Source of the DNA: an uncultured Clostridia bacterium
Lineage (GTDB): Bacteria; Bacillota; Clostridia; Oscillospirales; Ruminococcaceae
Assembly: GCA_947626755.1 (NCBI GenBank)
Contig: CANQTP010000022.1
Coordinates: 1-41,068 of the forward strand
Direction of reading: 5' to 3'
DNA: 41,068 nucleotides
Positions 24,709 to 32,146 of this stretch are shown in pieces; position 1 is the first letter of the stretch, and each line of letters starts with the position of its first letter. The position numbers and the translations under genes are program-made. The notes below the pieces were generated by a model, which made no database searches, was not told the DNA's origin, and saw nothing but the letters and a program-made list of their open reading frames with translations.

Positions 24709-24756
24709 ATGAAAAACCAAAATTTGGATATTCGTCAGAGGTATTTTATGATCTGA
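24709..24756 (+). CDS. Very short ORF with strong SD after the PfkB gene
   Basis: A 15-codon frame (MKNQNLDIRQRYFMI) with TAAGGAG 4-5 nt upstream, immediately after the kinase stop. It overlaps the end of the convergent GH5 gene. It may be the stump of a lost downstream gene or a chance frame. No function is proposed. Confidence 0.3.
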   Translation: MKNQNLDIRQRYFMI

Positions 24757-25685
24757 TCCAATACCCCGCTGAGATGTTCGTCCGAAAGTCCGAAATCTTT
24801 TTCTTTATAGTTCCAGACCGCACGACCGATATCCATTTTCGTGAATGCCGCGTTTATCGCCTTGAACCATTCGATAGTATCCTTTGCGGGAACAACGTCT
24901 ATGACTCCGTATTCGCCGCAGTAAAGAACGGTGTTGTTCTTCGCCGCAGCTTCCGCAGCTTCCGCAAAACGTTTTTCAAAGAATTCGGGAGTAATGCCCG
25001 TTTCGGAAAATGCTATGCGCTTGCTCTGATCCATTTCCTTTACCCAAGTTGCGCCCTGATGTGTAAAGTCAAGAGGATCGTAACAGTGGCAGTTGTAAAC
25101 TACCTTGTCGTCATAAGGAGGATCAAGATCCTTTACGGCGTCGGGACTGTTTTTCCAGTACCCTCCCACAAGGACTATCGTATCGGGAGCATTTTTGCGG
25201 AGACGTTCCATTGCTTTCTTGGCAATGGCGTTCCATTTTTGGCAGAATTCCCGATCGGTAACTTCGTTGAGAAGTTCAAAAGCAACTCGGTCGGAATACT
25301 TCCCGTAGCGCGCGGAAATTCTGTCCCAGAGCTTGTAAAAGCGCTCCTGATATTTTTCGCTGTCAAAGAATCCGCTTTCGTTTTCAAGATAGTCAAAGGA
25401 AAATCCCGCAGTCTTGTGGAGGTCTATTATCATATTGAGACCGGTTTCTCCGCACCAGTCAAGGGCTTTGTCAAGATATGCAAAGCCGCTGTCATCGGGA
25501 GTTCCGTCCTCTTTTTCAAGAAGTTCATAGTCAACAGGAATACGAACATGATCCGCACCCCATGAAACTATTTTTTCAAGATCCGCCTTGCAGATAAAGC
25601 TGTCATAGCGTTCCTTGGTATGATCGCACTGGGAAAGCCAGCCGCCTAAATTTACGCCTTTTTTGTAACCGTTAAAACCGTTCAT
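24735..25685 (-). CDS. GH5 family glycoside hydrolase, cytosolic
   Basis: 316 residues from ATG 25685, with AGCAGGA 9 nt upstream; the longer reading has no SD. A TIM barrel of the GH5 cellulase type: KKGVNLGGWLSQCDH, VRIPVDYELLE, NMIIDLHKTAG, the acid/base Glu in ELLNEVTDR, and the nucleophile Glu in YCGEYGVIDV. There is no signal peptide, so it probably acts on imported oligosaccharides (beta-1,4-glucan or mannan type). It follows a solute-binding lipoprotein and an esterase on the same strand. Confidence 0.92.
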   Translation of the reverse strand: MNGFNGYKKGVNLGGWLSQCDHTKERYDSFICKADLEKIVSWGADHVRIPVDYELLEKEDGTPDDSGFAYLDKALDWCGETGLNMIIDLHKTAGFSFDYLENESGFFDSEKYQERFYKLWDRISARYGKYSDRVAFELLNEVTDREFCQKWNAIAKKAMERLRKNAPDTIVLVGGYWKNSPDAVKDLDPPYDDKVVYNCHCYDPLDFTHQGATWVKEMDQSKRIAFSETGITPEFFEKRFAEAAEAAAKNNTVLYCGEYGVIDVVPAKDTIEWFKAINAAFTKMDIGRAVWNYKEKDFGLSDEHLSGVLDQIIKYL

Positions 25686-25727
25686 GTGCATATTCCTGCT
25701 TTCTGTGAAAAGATTTCCCCATTTAAG

Positions 25728-25750
25728 GGGAGCGGGGAAAGTTTCCCCGC
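25728..25750. repeat. Hairpin between the binding-protein and GH5 genes
   Basis: A 10-bp stem, GAGCGGGGAA with TTCCCCGCTC, without a T run on the minus strand. It could protect the abundant binding-protein mRNA from 3' decay, giving unequal expression of the two genes. Confidence 0.55.
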
Positions 25751-25791
25751 TCTGCCTGAGAGATGGCAATTGTATGGAAATTTAGAAGTTA

Positions 25792-27219
25792 TCAAAGCTC
25801 GTTTTCAATGCGGGTGTTGAGTTCATCAATATCAGTCTGAGCTTCCATATTTATGGATTCTCTTGTTGATGCCCAATCAGCTCCGCTGAAGGAAGCCTGC
25901 TTGATAGCGTCATCAATATCGTGAGCAACGCCTGCGCCGTTTATATCACCGGAGAGACCGCCTACAAAGCTGATCATCGGGTGTTCTGCGGTAAGATCGT
26001 CAACAGTGTGCATCATTTCTATCATTTCTTCTGTCCAGCCGTAATCCTCGCGGTACTGCTTTTCTGTGATAGCCTTGCTTTCATCACTGTTGCCTGCGGT
26101 TAGTATGCACTTCATGTAAGCAGCAGCGCCTTCGGGGTTGGCAGCACCCTGGCAGAGAGCGTAAGCGTCCATGCTGGAAGGCAGATAGTAAGCGTCAGCA
26201 GAAGGATCCTTAGGCATCGGAACGAACATGATGTCGCCGGGATCGCCGAACTTTGTATTATATGCGGGATCGCCCCAGAGCGCCCATGTACCGATAGGCA
26301 GGAAGAGAGTCTTGCCTTCGCCGATACGCTCAGCGTGTTCTGTCCAGTCGAACTCAGCCTTAGGAAGGGGCAGATCGTTTATTTTAAGGTCGTACATGAA
26401 GTTTTCTGCACGCTCTACTTCTGCGCTTGCAAGGTTATTTACCAGTTTGCCGTCCTTCATGCCGACAGGAGCAACGCCTGTTGTAAGGAGCAGTGCTCTT
26501 TCAAAATACCAGCTGTCGTAAGCGAATTTATCTTCTTCACGGCTGCAGTAATCCTGACACATCTTCTTGAATGTATCCCATGTCCAGTTGCCGTCAGCAA
26601 CGAGCTGAGCAGGATCGTCAAGACCGTTGTCCTCGATGGTGTTCTTATTGTATACCATAACGCACTGTGAATATGTTCCTACAGCAGCAACATAGTGTTT
26701 GCCTTTGAGAACGTGCATTTCGGAAAGTGCTTTTGCGCCGGGAACGCCTGACCAGAGAGCCTCGTCGTTAAAGTCAAGATAATCGTCCCAAGGCTGGAAT
26801 TTTCCTTCAAGAACTCTGCTGGGGAATGTATCGAATTCCTGAGCGGGGAACATATCGGGAGCATCACCGCCGATAAGCATTGTAGCAAGTTTGTCATAAC
26901 GTTCATCGTATGTACAGGGGATATATTCAATTTTTCCGCCGTACTGTGTTTCAAACATTTCGAGAGCAGGCATCTTAGGCTTGCCGTCCGCAGGGTTGAT
27001 GTCGTATGTAGCCAGCCAGCGGACTGTGGGATTTTCAAGAGTTTCAGCATCTTCTACTACTACATTTTCGAGAGCAGCTTTATCCTCTTCGTTCAGTTCC
27101 TTGGGAGCGGTGGAAGCTGTTGTAACTTCGGCTTCGCCCGAGTCGCCGCCCGAGCAGGCTGTCATTGAACCGAGCAGTGCAAGTGCGGAAGCAAATGCGA
27201 GAATCTTTTTGGTTTTCAT
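25792..27219 (-). CDS. Extracellular solute-binding lipoprotein (sugar ABC importer type)
   Basis: 475 residues from ATG 27219, preceded by AAAGGAGAAGTG. The signal sequence ends in a lipobox (SMTAC, Cys near residue 22), followed by a Gly/Ser/Glu/Thr linker. The body has family-1 binding-protein features (ALEMFETQYGGKIEYIPC, DAPDMFPAQEFDTFPS, LPSSMDAYALCQGAANPEGAAAYMK). It should capture an oligosaccharide for an ABC importer. No permease or ATPase gene lies nearby, so partners must be elsewhere. The promoter has TATAAT at 27283-27288 with a poor -35. The neighbouring GH5 and esterase suggest a plant beta-glycan fragment as ligand (inference). Confidence 0.92.
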   Translation of the reverse strand: MKTKKILAFASALALLGSMTACSGGDSGEAEVTTASTAPKELNEEDKAALENVVVEDAETLENPTVRWLATYDINPADGKPKMPALEMFETQYGGKIEYIPCTYDERYDKLATMLIGGDAPDMFPAQEFDTFPSRVLEGKFQPWDDYLDFNDEALWSGVPGAKALSEMHVLKGKHYVAAVGTYSQCVMVYNKNTIEDNGLDDPAQLVADGNWTWDTFKKMCQDYCSREEDKFAYDSWYFERALLLTTGVAPVGMKDGKLVNNLASAEVERAENFMYDLKINDLPLPKAEFDWTEHAERIGEGKTLFLPIGTWALWGDPAYNTKFGDPGDIMFVPMPKDPSADAYYLPSSMDAYALCQGAANPEGAAAYMKCILTAGNSDESKAITEKQYREDYGWTEEMIEMMHTVDDLTAEHPMISFVGGLSGDINGAGVAHDIDDAIKQASFSGADWASTRESINMEAQTDIDELNTRIENEL

Positions 27220-27369
27220 ATAGATCACTTCTCCTTTAAACATTTTACCGATCGTCTTATCGGCGCTTTTCGTTTTACTGTAATTATACTTTACCACAAA
27301 CGAGGGGAATAAAATATCATTTTTATGACTTTTATATCGTAATTTTGCTGTAATTTTATTACAGTTCCA

Positions 27370-28419
27370 TCATATAACATTTTTCCTGATAAAATCCGTA
27401 AGTTCCCGCGCCATTTCGTCATGTTCGGGAATGCGGGGGTGTCCGGGAGTTGCCGCGCCGTTGCGGCTGAACATATTGTGGAAGGTCTTTATCCCCATGC
27501 CGTTAAGTTCATCGGCAATTTCCCAGATAGCGTTGTCCCAGTCGGGGTCGTGCATGAGAACTGTGGTAGTGAGGACAAACTTGGCGGTCTTGTAATGACT
27601 TTCCAGATCTTTCACAATTTCAATGTACTTGTCTTTCCACTTTCTGCGGTATGCGGAGTCGGAAATGTTCCTGTCGTTTTCCTGCGTTACGGGATTGTGC
27701 TGATCGTTCTGCCCCACGGCGATGATAACAATATCGGGAGTGTATCTTGAAAAGTCCCACTTGGTAACTTCTCCCGCTTCGGGGAAATAGCAGGTCTTGT
27801 CGTAAACGCTTTCCAGACCGAGAGTGTCGGGGTAATGGAAATATCCCGTTCTGTCGAAAAGCGCGATGCCGCCCTGACTGTTGTTATGTATCTGTGCGCC
27901 GATGTTCCGCGCGGTCTGCATAACAAAGCTGTGCCATACATTGTCGTAAATGCTGTTGTGGTTTTCGGGATCGTTCTTGCCTGTGAAATCAACCGCTTCG
28001 CAGACTTCGCCCGCGCATACGCTGTCGCCGAAAACTTCCATTTTCAGTGACGGGAGCGGGTCGGGCATAAGGAATTCTCCGTCCGTTTCAAATGCTCTTA
28101 TGTTTATAAAATAATTTGAGGAATAACGCTTGTAAATTATTGCTTCATGCTCGGTGTTTTCAAGTCCTTCCGCGATAACGGAAGTCATGACCCTGCCGTT
28201 GTTTTCGGGAGAAAGAGGTAAAGCCGACATTCTGCCGTCAAGGATCACCCCCAGTGAGACCTGTCCCCAATAGACTGTGGTATCGTGTTCCAGAAGAAGT
28301 TTTGTGCCGCTGAATCTCAGCTTTATCTGCGAACCTACAAAATAAAGCCGCGTTCCGTTATTGTCACGGTCATACCTTCCCATGTAAAGTGTTTTGCTGT
28401 CGCTGTGTGGAATTTTCAT
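27370..28419 (-). CDS. SGNH esterase of CE2-like architecture, cytosolic
   Basis: 349 residues from ATG 28419, with AAAGGG upstream. The N-terminal ~120 residues look like a jelly-roll domain, followed by an SGNH hydrolase: Ser in VFGDSVCAGE, Asn in AVGQNDQHNP, and His in the C-terminal GHPRIPEHDEMA. This order matches carbohydrate esterase family 2, which removes acetyl groups from plant polysaccharides. There is no signal peptide. Promoter on the minus strand: TTGATA-17-TAAAAT. Confidence 0.87.
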   Translation of the reverse strand: MKIPHSDSKTLYMGRYDRDNNGTRLYFVGSQIKLRFSGTKLLLEHDTTVYWGQVSLGVILDGRMSALPLSPENNGRVMTSVIAEGLENTEHEAIIYKRYSSNYFINIRAFETDGEFLMPDPLPSLKMEVFGDSVCAGEVCEAVDFTGKNDPENHNSIYDNVWHSFVMQTARNIGAQIHNNSQGGIALFDRTGYFHYPDTLGLESVYDKTCYFPEAGEVTKWDFSRYTPDIVIIAVGQNDQHNPVTQENDRNISDSAYRRKWKDKYIEIVKDLESHYKTAKFVLTTTVLMHDPDWDNAIWEIADELNGMGIKTFHNMFSRNGAATPGHPRIPEHDEMARELTDFIRKNVI

Positions 28420-28452
28420 ATCGCCACGCCCTTTCAAATTTAATTACAAGTA

Positions 28453-28481
28453 ATTTTACCACATATTAAAAAAATTATCAA
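28453..28481 (-). promoter_or_regulatory. Promoter of the CE2-like esterase gene
   Basis: On the minus strand TTGATA (28476-28481), a 17-nt spacer and TAAAAT (28453-28458). Confidence 0.7.
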
Positions 28482-28547
28482 GCAATAATTAATAAAATAA
28501 GTAAAAAAGTTATAAAAAATGTCATTATTTATATGTGTAAAATAATG

Positions 28548-28553
28548 TATAAT
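28548..28553 (+). promoter_or_regulatory. Possible -10 box of the GH9 gene
   Basis: TATAAT at 28548-28553 in an AT-rich divergent region, about 70 nt upstream of the GH9 start, without a good -35 box. This suggests an activated promoter. Confidence 0.5.
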
Positions 28554-28565
28554 TAGAATAAGCAG

Positions 28566-28606
28566 AATTGTAAACTTATTTATCCGATCTTTAAAAATTG
28601 TAAACT
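28566..28606. repeat. Direct repeats in the GH9 leader
   Basis: AATTGTAAACT occurs at 28566-28576 and again at 28596-28606, a 30-bp period (about three helical turns), just upstream of the GH9 SD. Confidence 0.75.
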
Positions 28607-28624
28607 CGGCAAGGGGGCGGTACT

Positions 28625-30232
28625 ATGGTAAAAAAGATAATGCTCAATCAGGTGGGCTATATCAATAAAATGCCTAAGATCGCCTATCTTACAGGCTCGG
28701 CGGACTATTTCCAGATAGTCAGGGCAAAAGGCGGAAAAACCGTCTTTTCGGGAACGCCGTCCGATCCCGTTTACGACCAAGCTTCGGGGGATAACGTTTC
28801 AATGCTGGATTTCTCCGATCTTGATGAGAACGGCGAATTCTATATCCGCAGCGGACTGAAACGCTCGGGAACTTTCACAATATCCGACTATCCCTACAAG
28901 GCTCTGAAACTCAGCCTGCTGAAAGGTTTCTATTACAGCAGATGCGGGGAACTTGACGGCAGTTTTGCAGGAGAATATCTCCACGGACAGTGCCACAGCG
29001 ACCTTGTTCCCACATTTGAAAACAACTTCGTAAGACTGGACGTTTCTGGCGGCTGGCACGATTCCGGCGGATACGGAAAATACACCGTCTGCACCTGCAC
29101 CGCACTGGGACATCTGCTTTACGCTTACAGCCTGTTCCCCGACAGATTCTCCGAAAGTTCCGATATTCCCGAATCGGGAAACGGCATTCCCGATATTCTC
29201 AACGAATGCCGCGTCGGTCTTGAATGGCTCATGAAAATGCAGACCCGCGACGGCGGCGTTTACCATAAAGTCGCGCCTATGACTTCAACTCCCATCGTAA
29301 TGCCCGAGGACGACGATGTTATAAGATATGTTTTCCCACGCTCCCATCAGGCGGCAGCTTGTTTCTGCGCCGTAACTTCGCTGGCTTCGAGGATATTTTC
29401 TCCCTTTGACGAGGAGTTTTCAAAAAGCCTTAATGAAGCTTCGATAAACGCTTGGATCTGGCTGATAAACAATCCCGACTACAAACCCTTCGTGAACCCG
29501 CCTACAACTGTGATAAGCGCGGCAGGAGATTTTTTCGACAACAACAACGATGATGATATGTTCTGGGCGGTATGCGAACTTTACGAAACTACAGGCGATG
29601 AGTCTTTCCACGATATTATAAAAGAACTTTACAGAAATGTGAAGCTTACGGGATTCCTGAACCGCGACAACGGCGGCTTCGGAGCGCTTTCCTATATGTT
29701 CGGGGAACGTCCCGCGGACGAGAAAGTCATTTACGAGATAAAATCGCAGATGCGCCTCCGCGCCGATACTCTTTGCAGTCTCAGCAGACACAGCGGTTAC
29801 GGAACGGCAAAATCCGATGAGGACTACATACGCGGCAGCAATATGTATTCCATGACGGACAGTATGCTCCTGATAATGGCATACAAAATTTTTGACTGTG
29901 AGGAATATATTACCACTGCTTATGAACAGCTCGGCTACGTTCTCGGAAAGAACCCCATGGGCATATGTTTTGTGACGGGAATCGGCAGCGACAGTGTAAA
30001 ACGTCCCCATCACAGACCTTCAGAGGCGGACGATGTGGAAGATCCTGTTCCGGGGCTGCTTGTTTGCGGACCGAATAAGCGTTCTCAGGATAAATTCACC
30101 CGTTGGAACATTCCCTCGGAAGAAGCTCCCGCAAAATGTTACTATGACATAGTTTACAGCTTTTCCACCAATGAAGCAACCATCTACTGCAACTCGGCGG
30201 CAATTTTCGTAACGGCATATTTTGATGCTTAA
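28625..30232 (+). CDS. GH9 family glycoside hydrolase with Ig-like N-domain, cytosolic
   Basis: 535 residues. The N-terminal ~90 residues (MLNQVGYINKMPKIAYLTG) form the CelD_N Ig-like domain, then the (alpha/alpha)6 GH9 barrel. The GH9 His signature is RPHHRPSE, and the acid Glu517 is in STNEATIYCN. The catalytic base region reads GGWHDSGGYGKY: Asp146 is present, but the second Asp of the usual DAGD motif is Gly149. There is no signal peptide, so the substrate is probably an imported cello- or xyloglucan-type oligomer. GGGGGCGG lies before the ATG. Confidence 0.9.
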   Translation: MVKKIMLNQVGYINKMPKIAYLTGSADYFQIVRAKGGKTVFSGTPSDPVYDQASGDNVSMLDFSDLDENGEFYIRSGLKRSGTFTISDYPYKALKLSLLKGFYYSRCGELDGSFAGEYLHGQCHSDLVPTFENNFVRLDVSGGWHDSGGYGKYTVCTCTALGHLLYAYSLFPDRFSESSDIPESGNGIPDILNECRVGLEWLMKMQTRDGGVYHKVAPMTSTPIVMPEDDDVIRYVFPRSHQAAACFCAVTSLASRIFSPFDEEFSKSLNEASINAWIWLINNPDYKPFVNPPTTVISAAGDFFDNNNDDDMFWAVCELYETTGDESFHDIIKELYRNVKLTGFLNRDNGGFGALSYMFGERPADEKVIYEIKSQMRLRADTLCSLSRHSGYGTAKSDEDYIRGSNMYSMTDSMLLIMAYKIFDCEEYITTAYEQLGYVLGKNPMGICFVTGIGSDSVKRPHHRPSEADDVEDPVPGLLVCGPNKRSQDKFTRWNIPSEEAPAKCYYDIVYSFSTNEATIYCNSAAIFVTAYFDA

Positions 30233-30287
30233 AAAAGTAAAAATGAGGTATCCTCATAAAATAAAATTTCAGAAAAGGAATGGTAAA

Positions 30288-31589
30288 ATGAGTCACAAAT
30301 TCAGCAAATGCCTTTCTTCGGCAGCAGCAATGCTGCTCTGCGCGTCAATGTTTTCCGCCTGTATTTCCTCGGAGGACGGCGAAACAGAAGTTGTCGGCGG
30401 TGAAACCACATCGGCGGCAGCGGAAATTTCTCAGCCTGTAACGCTTGCGTCGGATACGTCAAACGATGTTGATCCAAGCGTTCCTGTAGATCTTAATGAA
30501 GGAGTGTCGGATAAAATGTACAACAGAGCTATCATGAGCAAGGGCAACCAAGCGCGTCTTGCGGCTGCAATGAAAAAGGCAAAGAACGGCGAGAAGATCA
30601 CCGTGGGAGTTATAGGCGGTTCCATAACTCAGGGAAGTCTTGCTTCGATCCCCGCAAACTGCTACGCTTCAAAATTCAACGACTGGTGGCAGAATAAGTT
30701 CCCCGGAAACGTTGAGTTTGTAAACGCAGGCATAGGCGGAACTAACAGCTATCTCGGCGTTCACCGTGTGGACGAGCAGCTTCTTTCCTATAAGCCCGAT
30801 GTGGTAATTGTAGAATTTTCCGTTAATGATACCGACAAGGTCATGAACAAGTATTCCTACGACAGCCTTGTAAGAAAGATCCTTGGCTGCGAGTCAAACC
30901 CTGCTGTAATGCTCCTGTTCACGACTATGGAGGACGGAACAAGCCTTCAGGACACTCACAAGGAGATCGGCGAAGCCTATGATCTTCCTATGATAAGCTA
31001 TCATGACGCTGTTTTCCCCGAAGTAAAAGCAGGTACTCTCAAATGGACGGACATTTCTCCCGATAACATTCACCCCAACGATGCGGGACACGACATTATA
31101 AATCAGATCATCAGCCGCTATCTGGACGAACTTTACAACAACCTTGATTCTGTCACCGAAGAACCCGCTCCATTTGCCGCAGAACCTCTTACAAAGGACT
31201 ACTACGCAAATGCCAAGATGCTCAGCGCGGCGGACATTACCGCAACTGTTTCGGACGGATTTGAAGTTGTGGAAAAGGATTTCTACGATCAGTTCCACAA
31301 CAACTGGAAATCCACAGCAGGCGGAAGCCTTACCTTTGAGGTAGAATGCAGCAATCTGGGATTCTTCTTCATGTGTACCACAGACGGCAAGAGCGGTCAG
31401 TATGAAGTTTACGTTGACGGTGCAAAGAAAGGAACGCTCAACGCCGATTTCACAGGCGGCTGGGGAAATTACGGAAACACTCAGCAGGTGCTTTTCGCAG
31501 CGGACAACGTAAAACACACCGTTGAACTCAAGCCCGCGGCGGGAAGTGAAAATAAAGGCATTACAATTCTCGGACTTATGGCGTCATAA
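30288..31589 (+). CDS. SGNH/GDSL hydrolase lipoprotein
   Basis: 433 residues from ATG 30288, preceded by AAAAGGA; a longer reading overlaps the GH9 region without SD. Signal sequence with lipobox (MFSAC, Cys near residue 25), then an acidic Thr/Ser/Glu linker. SGNH motifs: Ser in VIGGSITQGS, Asn in VEFSVNDTD, and Asp/His in DNIHPNDAGHD. The last ~110 residues form a jelly-roll-like domain (GGSLTFEVEC...GQYEVYVDGAKKG). Likely a surface acetyl-esterase acting on plant or own-surface glycans, downstream of GH9. Confidence 0.9.
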   Translation: MSHKFSKCLSSAAAMLLCASMFSACISSEDGETEVVGGETTSAAAEISQPVTLASDTSNDVDPSVPVDLNEGVSDKMYNRAIMSKGNQARLAAAMKKAKNGEKITVGVIGGSITQGSLASIPANCYASKFNDWWQNKFPGNVEFVNAGIGGTNSYLGVHRVDEQLLSYKPDVVIVEFSVNDTDKVMNKYSYDSLVRKILGCESNPAVMLLFTTMEDGTSLQDTHKEIGEAYDLPMISYHDAVFPEVKAGTLKWTDISPDNIHPNDAGHDIINQIISRYLDELYNNLDSVTEEPAPFAAEPLTKDYYANAKMLSAADITATVSDGFEVVEKDFYDQFHNNWKSTAGGSLTFEVECSNLGFFFMCTTDGKSGQYEVYVDGAKKGTLNADFTGGWGNYGNTQQVLFAADNVKHTVELKPAAGSENKGITILGLMAS

Positions 31590-31604
31590 TTGATAAAAAT
31601 TACC

Positions 31605-31638
31605 TGCCTGCCGTGATACTGCGGCAGGCATATTTTTT
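31605..31638 (+). terminator. Terminator after the SGNH lipoprotein gene
   Basis: TGCCTGCCG (31605-31613) pairs with 31622-31630, followed by TATTTTTT. Confidence 0.88.
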
Positions 31639-31647
31639 GGAGGGAAC

Positions 31648-32103
31648 ATGATAAAAAAGATAATGTTCGTATGTCACGGCAATATCTGCCGTTCGCCGAT
31701 GGCTGAATTTATAATGAAAGATCTGCTCCGCCGCGAACTGCCGGGTGAGGATATTTTCATTGCCTCCGCGGCGACAAGCACAGAGGAGATCGGCAATCCC
31801 GTATATCCTCCCGCAAAAGCGGAACTGAAACGCCACGGCATTTCCTGCGAAGGAAAGCGTGCGATCCGTCTGGAAAGAAGCGATTATGATAAATACGATC
31901 TCTTCGCTCTTATGGACGAAAACAACATGATAAACATAGCTCGCATATTCCCTGATGATCCGCAGCACAAAGTCCGCAAGCTGCTTGAATTTGCAGGTCG
32001 GGACGATGATGTGGCGGATCCTTGGTTCACTCGTGATTTTAAAGCCGCTTACAATGACATTCTGGAAGGCTGCACAGGACTTCTGAATTACATAAAAAAT
32101 TAA
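31648..32103 (+). CDS. Low-molecular-weight protein tyrosine phosphatase
   Basis: 151 residues, normal length. The P-loop VCHGNICRSPMAE has the nucleophile Cys and Arg, and the general acid Asp is in DPWFTRDF. It dephosphorylates phosphotyrosine, or phosphoarginine in YwlE-type members. GGAGGG precedes the ATG. No tyrosine kinase gene is seen in the window, though an exopolysaccharide operon lies 4 kb downstream. Confidence 0.95.
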   Translation: MIKKIMFVCHGNICRSPMAEFIMKDLLRRELPGEDIFIASAATSTEEIGNPVYPPAKAELKRHGISCEGKRAIRLERSDYDKYDLFALMDENNMINIARIFPDDPQHKVRKLLEFAGRDDDVADPWFTRDFKAAYNDILEGCTGLLNYIKN

Positions 32104-32146
32104 AACAGCACCGCGCAAAGATCTGCTTTGTGCGGTGCTGTTTTTT
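32104..32146. terminator. Bidirectional terminator
   Basis: A 17-bp stem (32104-32120 with 32126-32142, one G:U) has T-rich flanks on both strands. It separates the phosphatase gene from the convergent ABC operon. Confidence 0.93.

Noticed and set aside
25745-25775. CTCTCAGGC string on the minus strand before the GH5 gene, resembling the 3' part of a glycine riboswitch
   Set aside because: The conserved 5' half and the aptamer core are missing, and the downstream genes are not glycine-related. Only the adjacent hairpin is reported.
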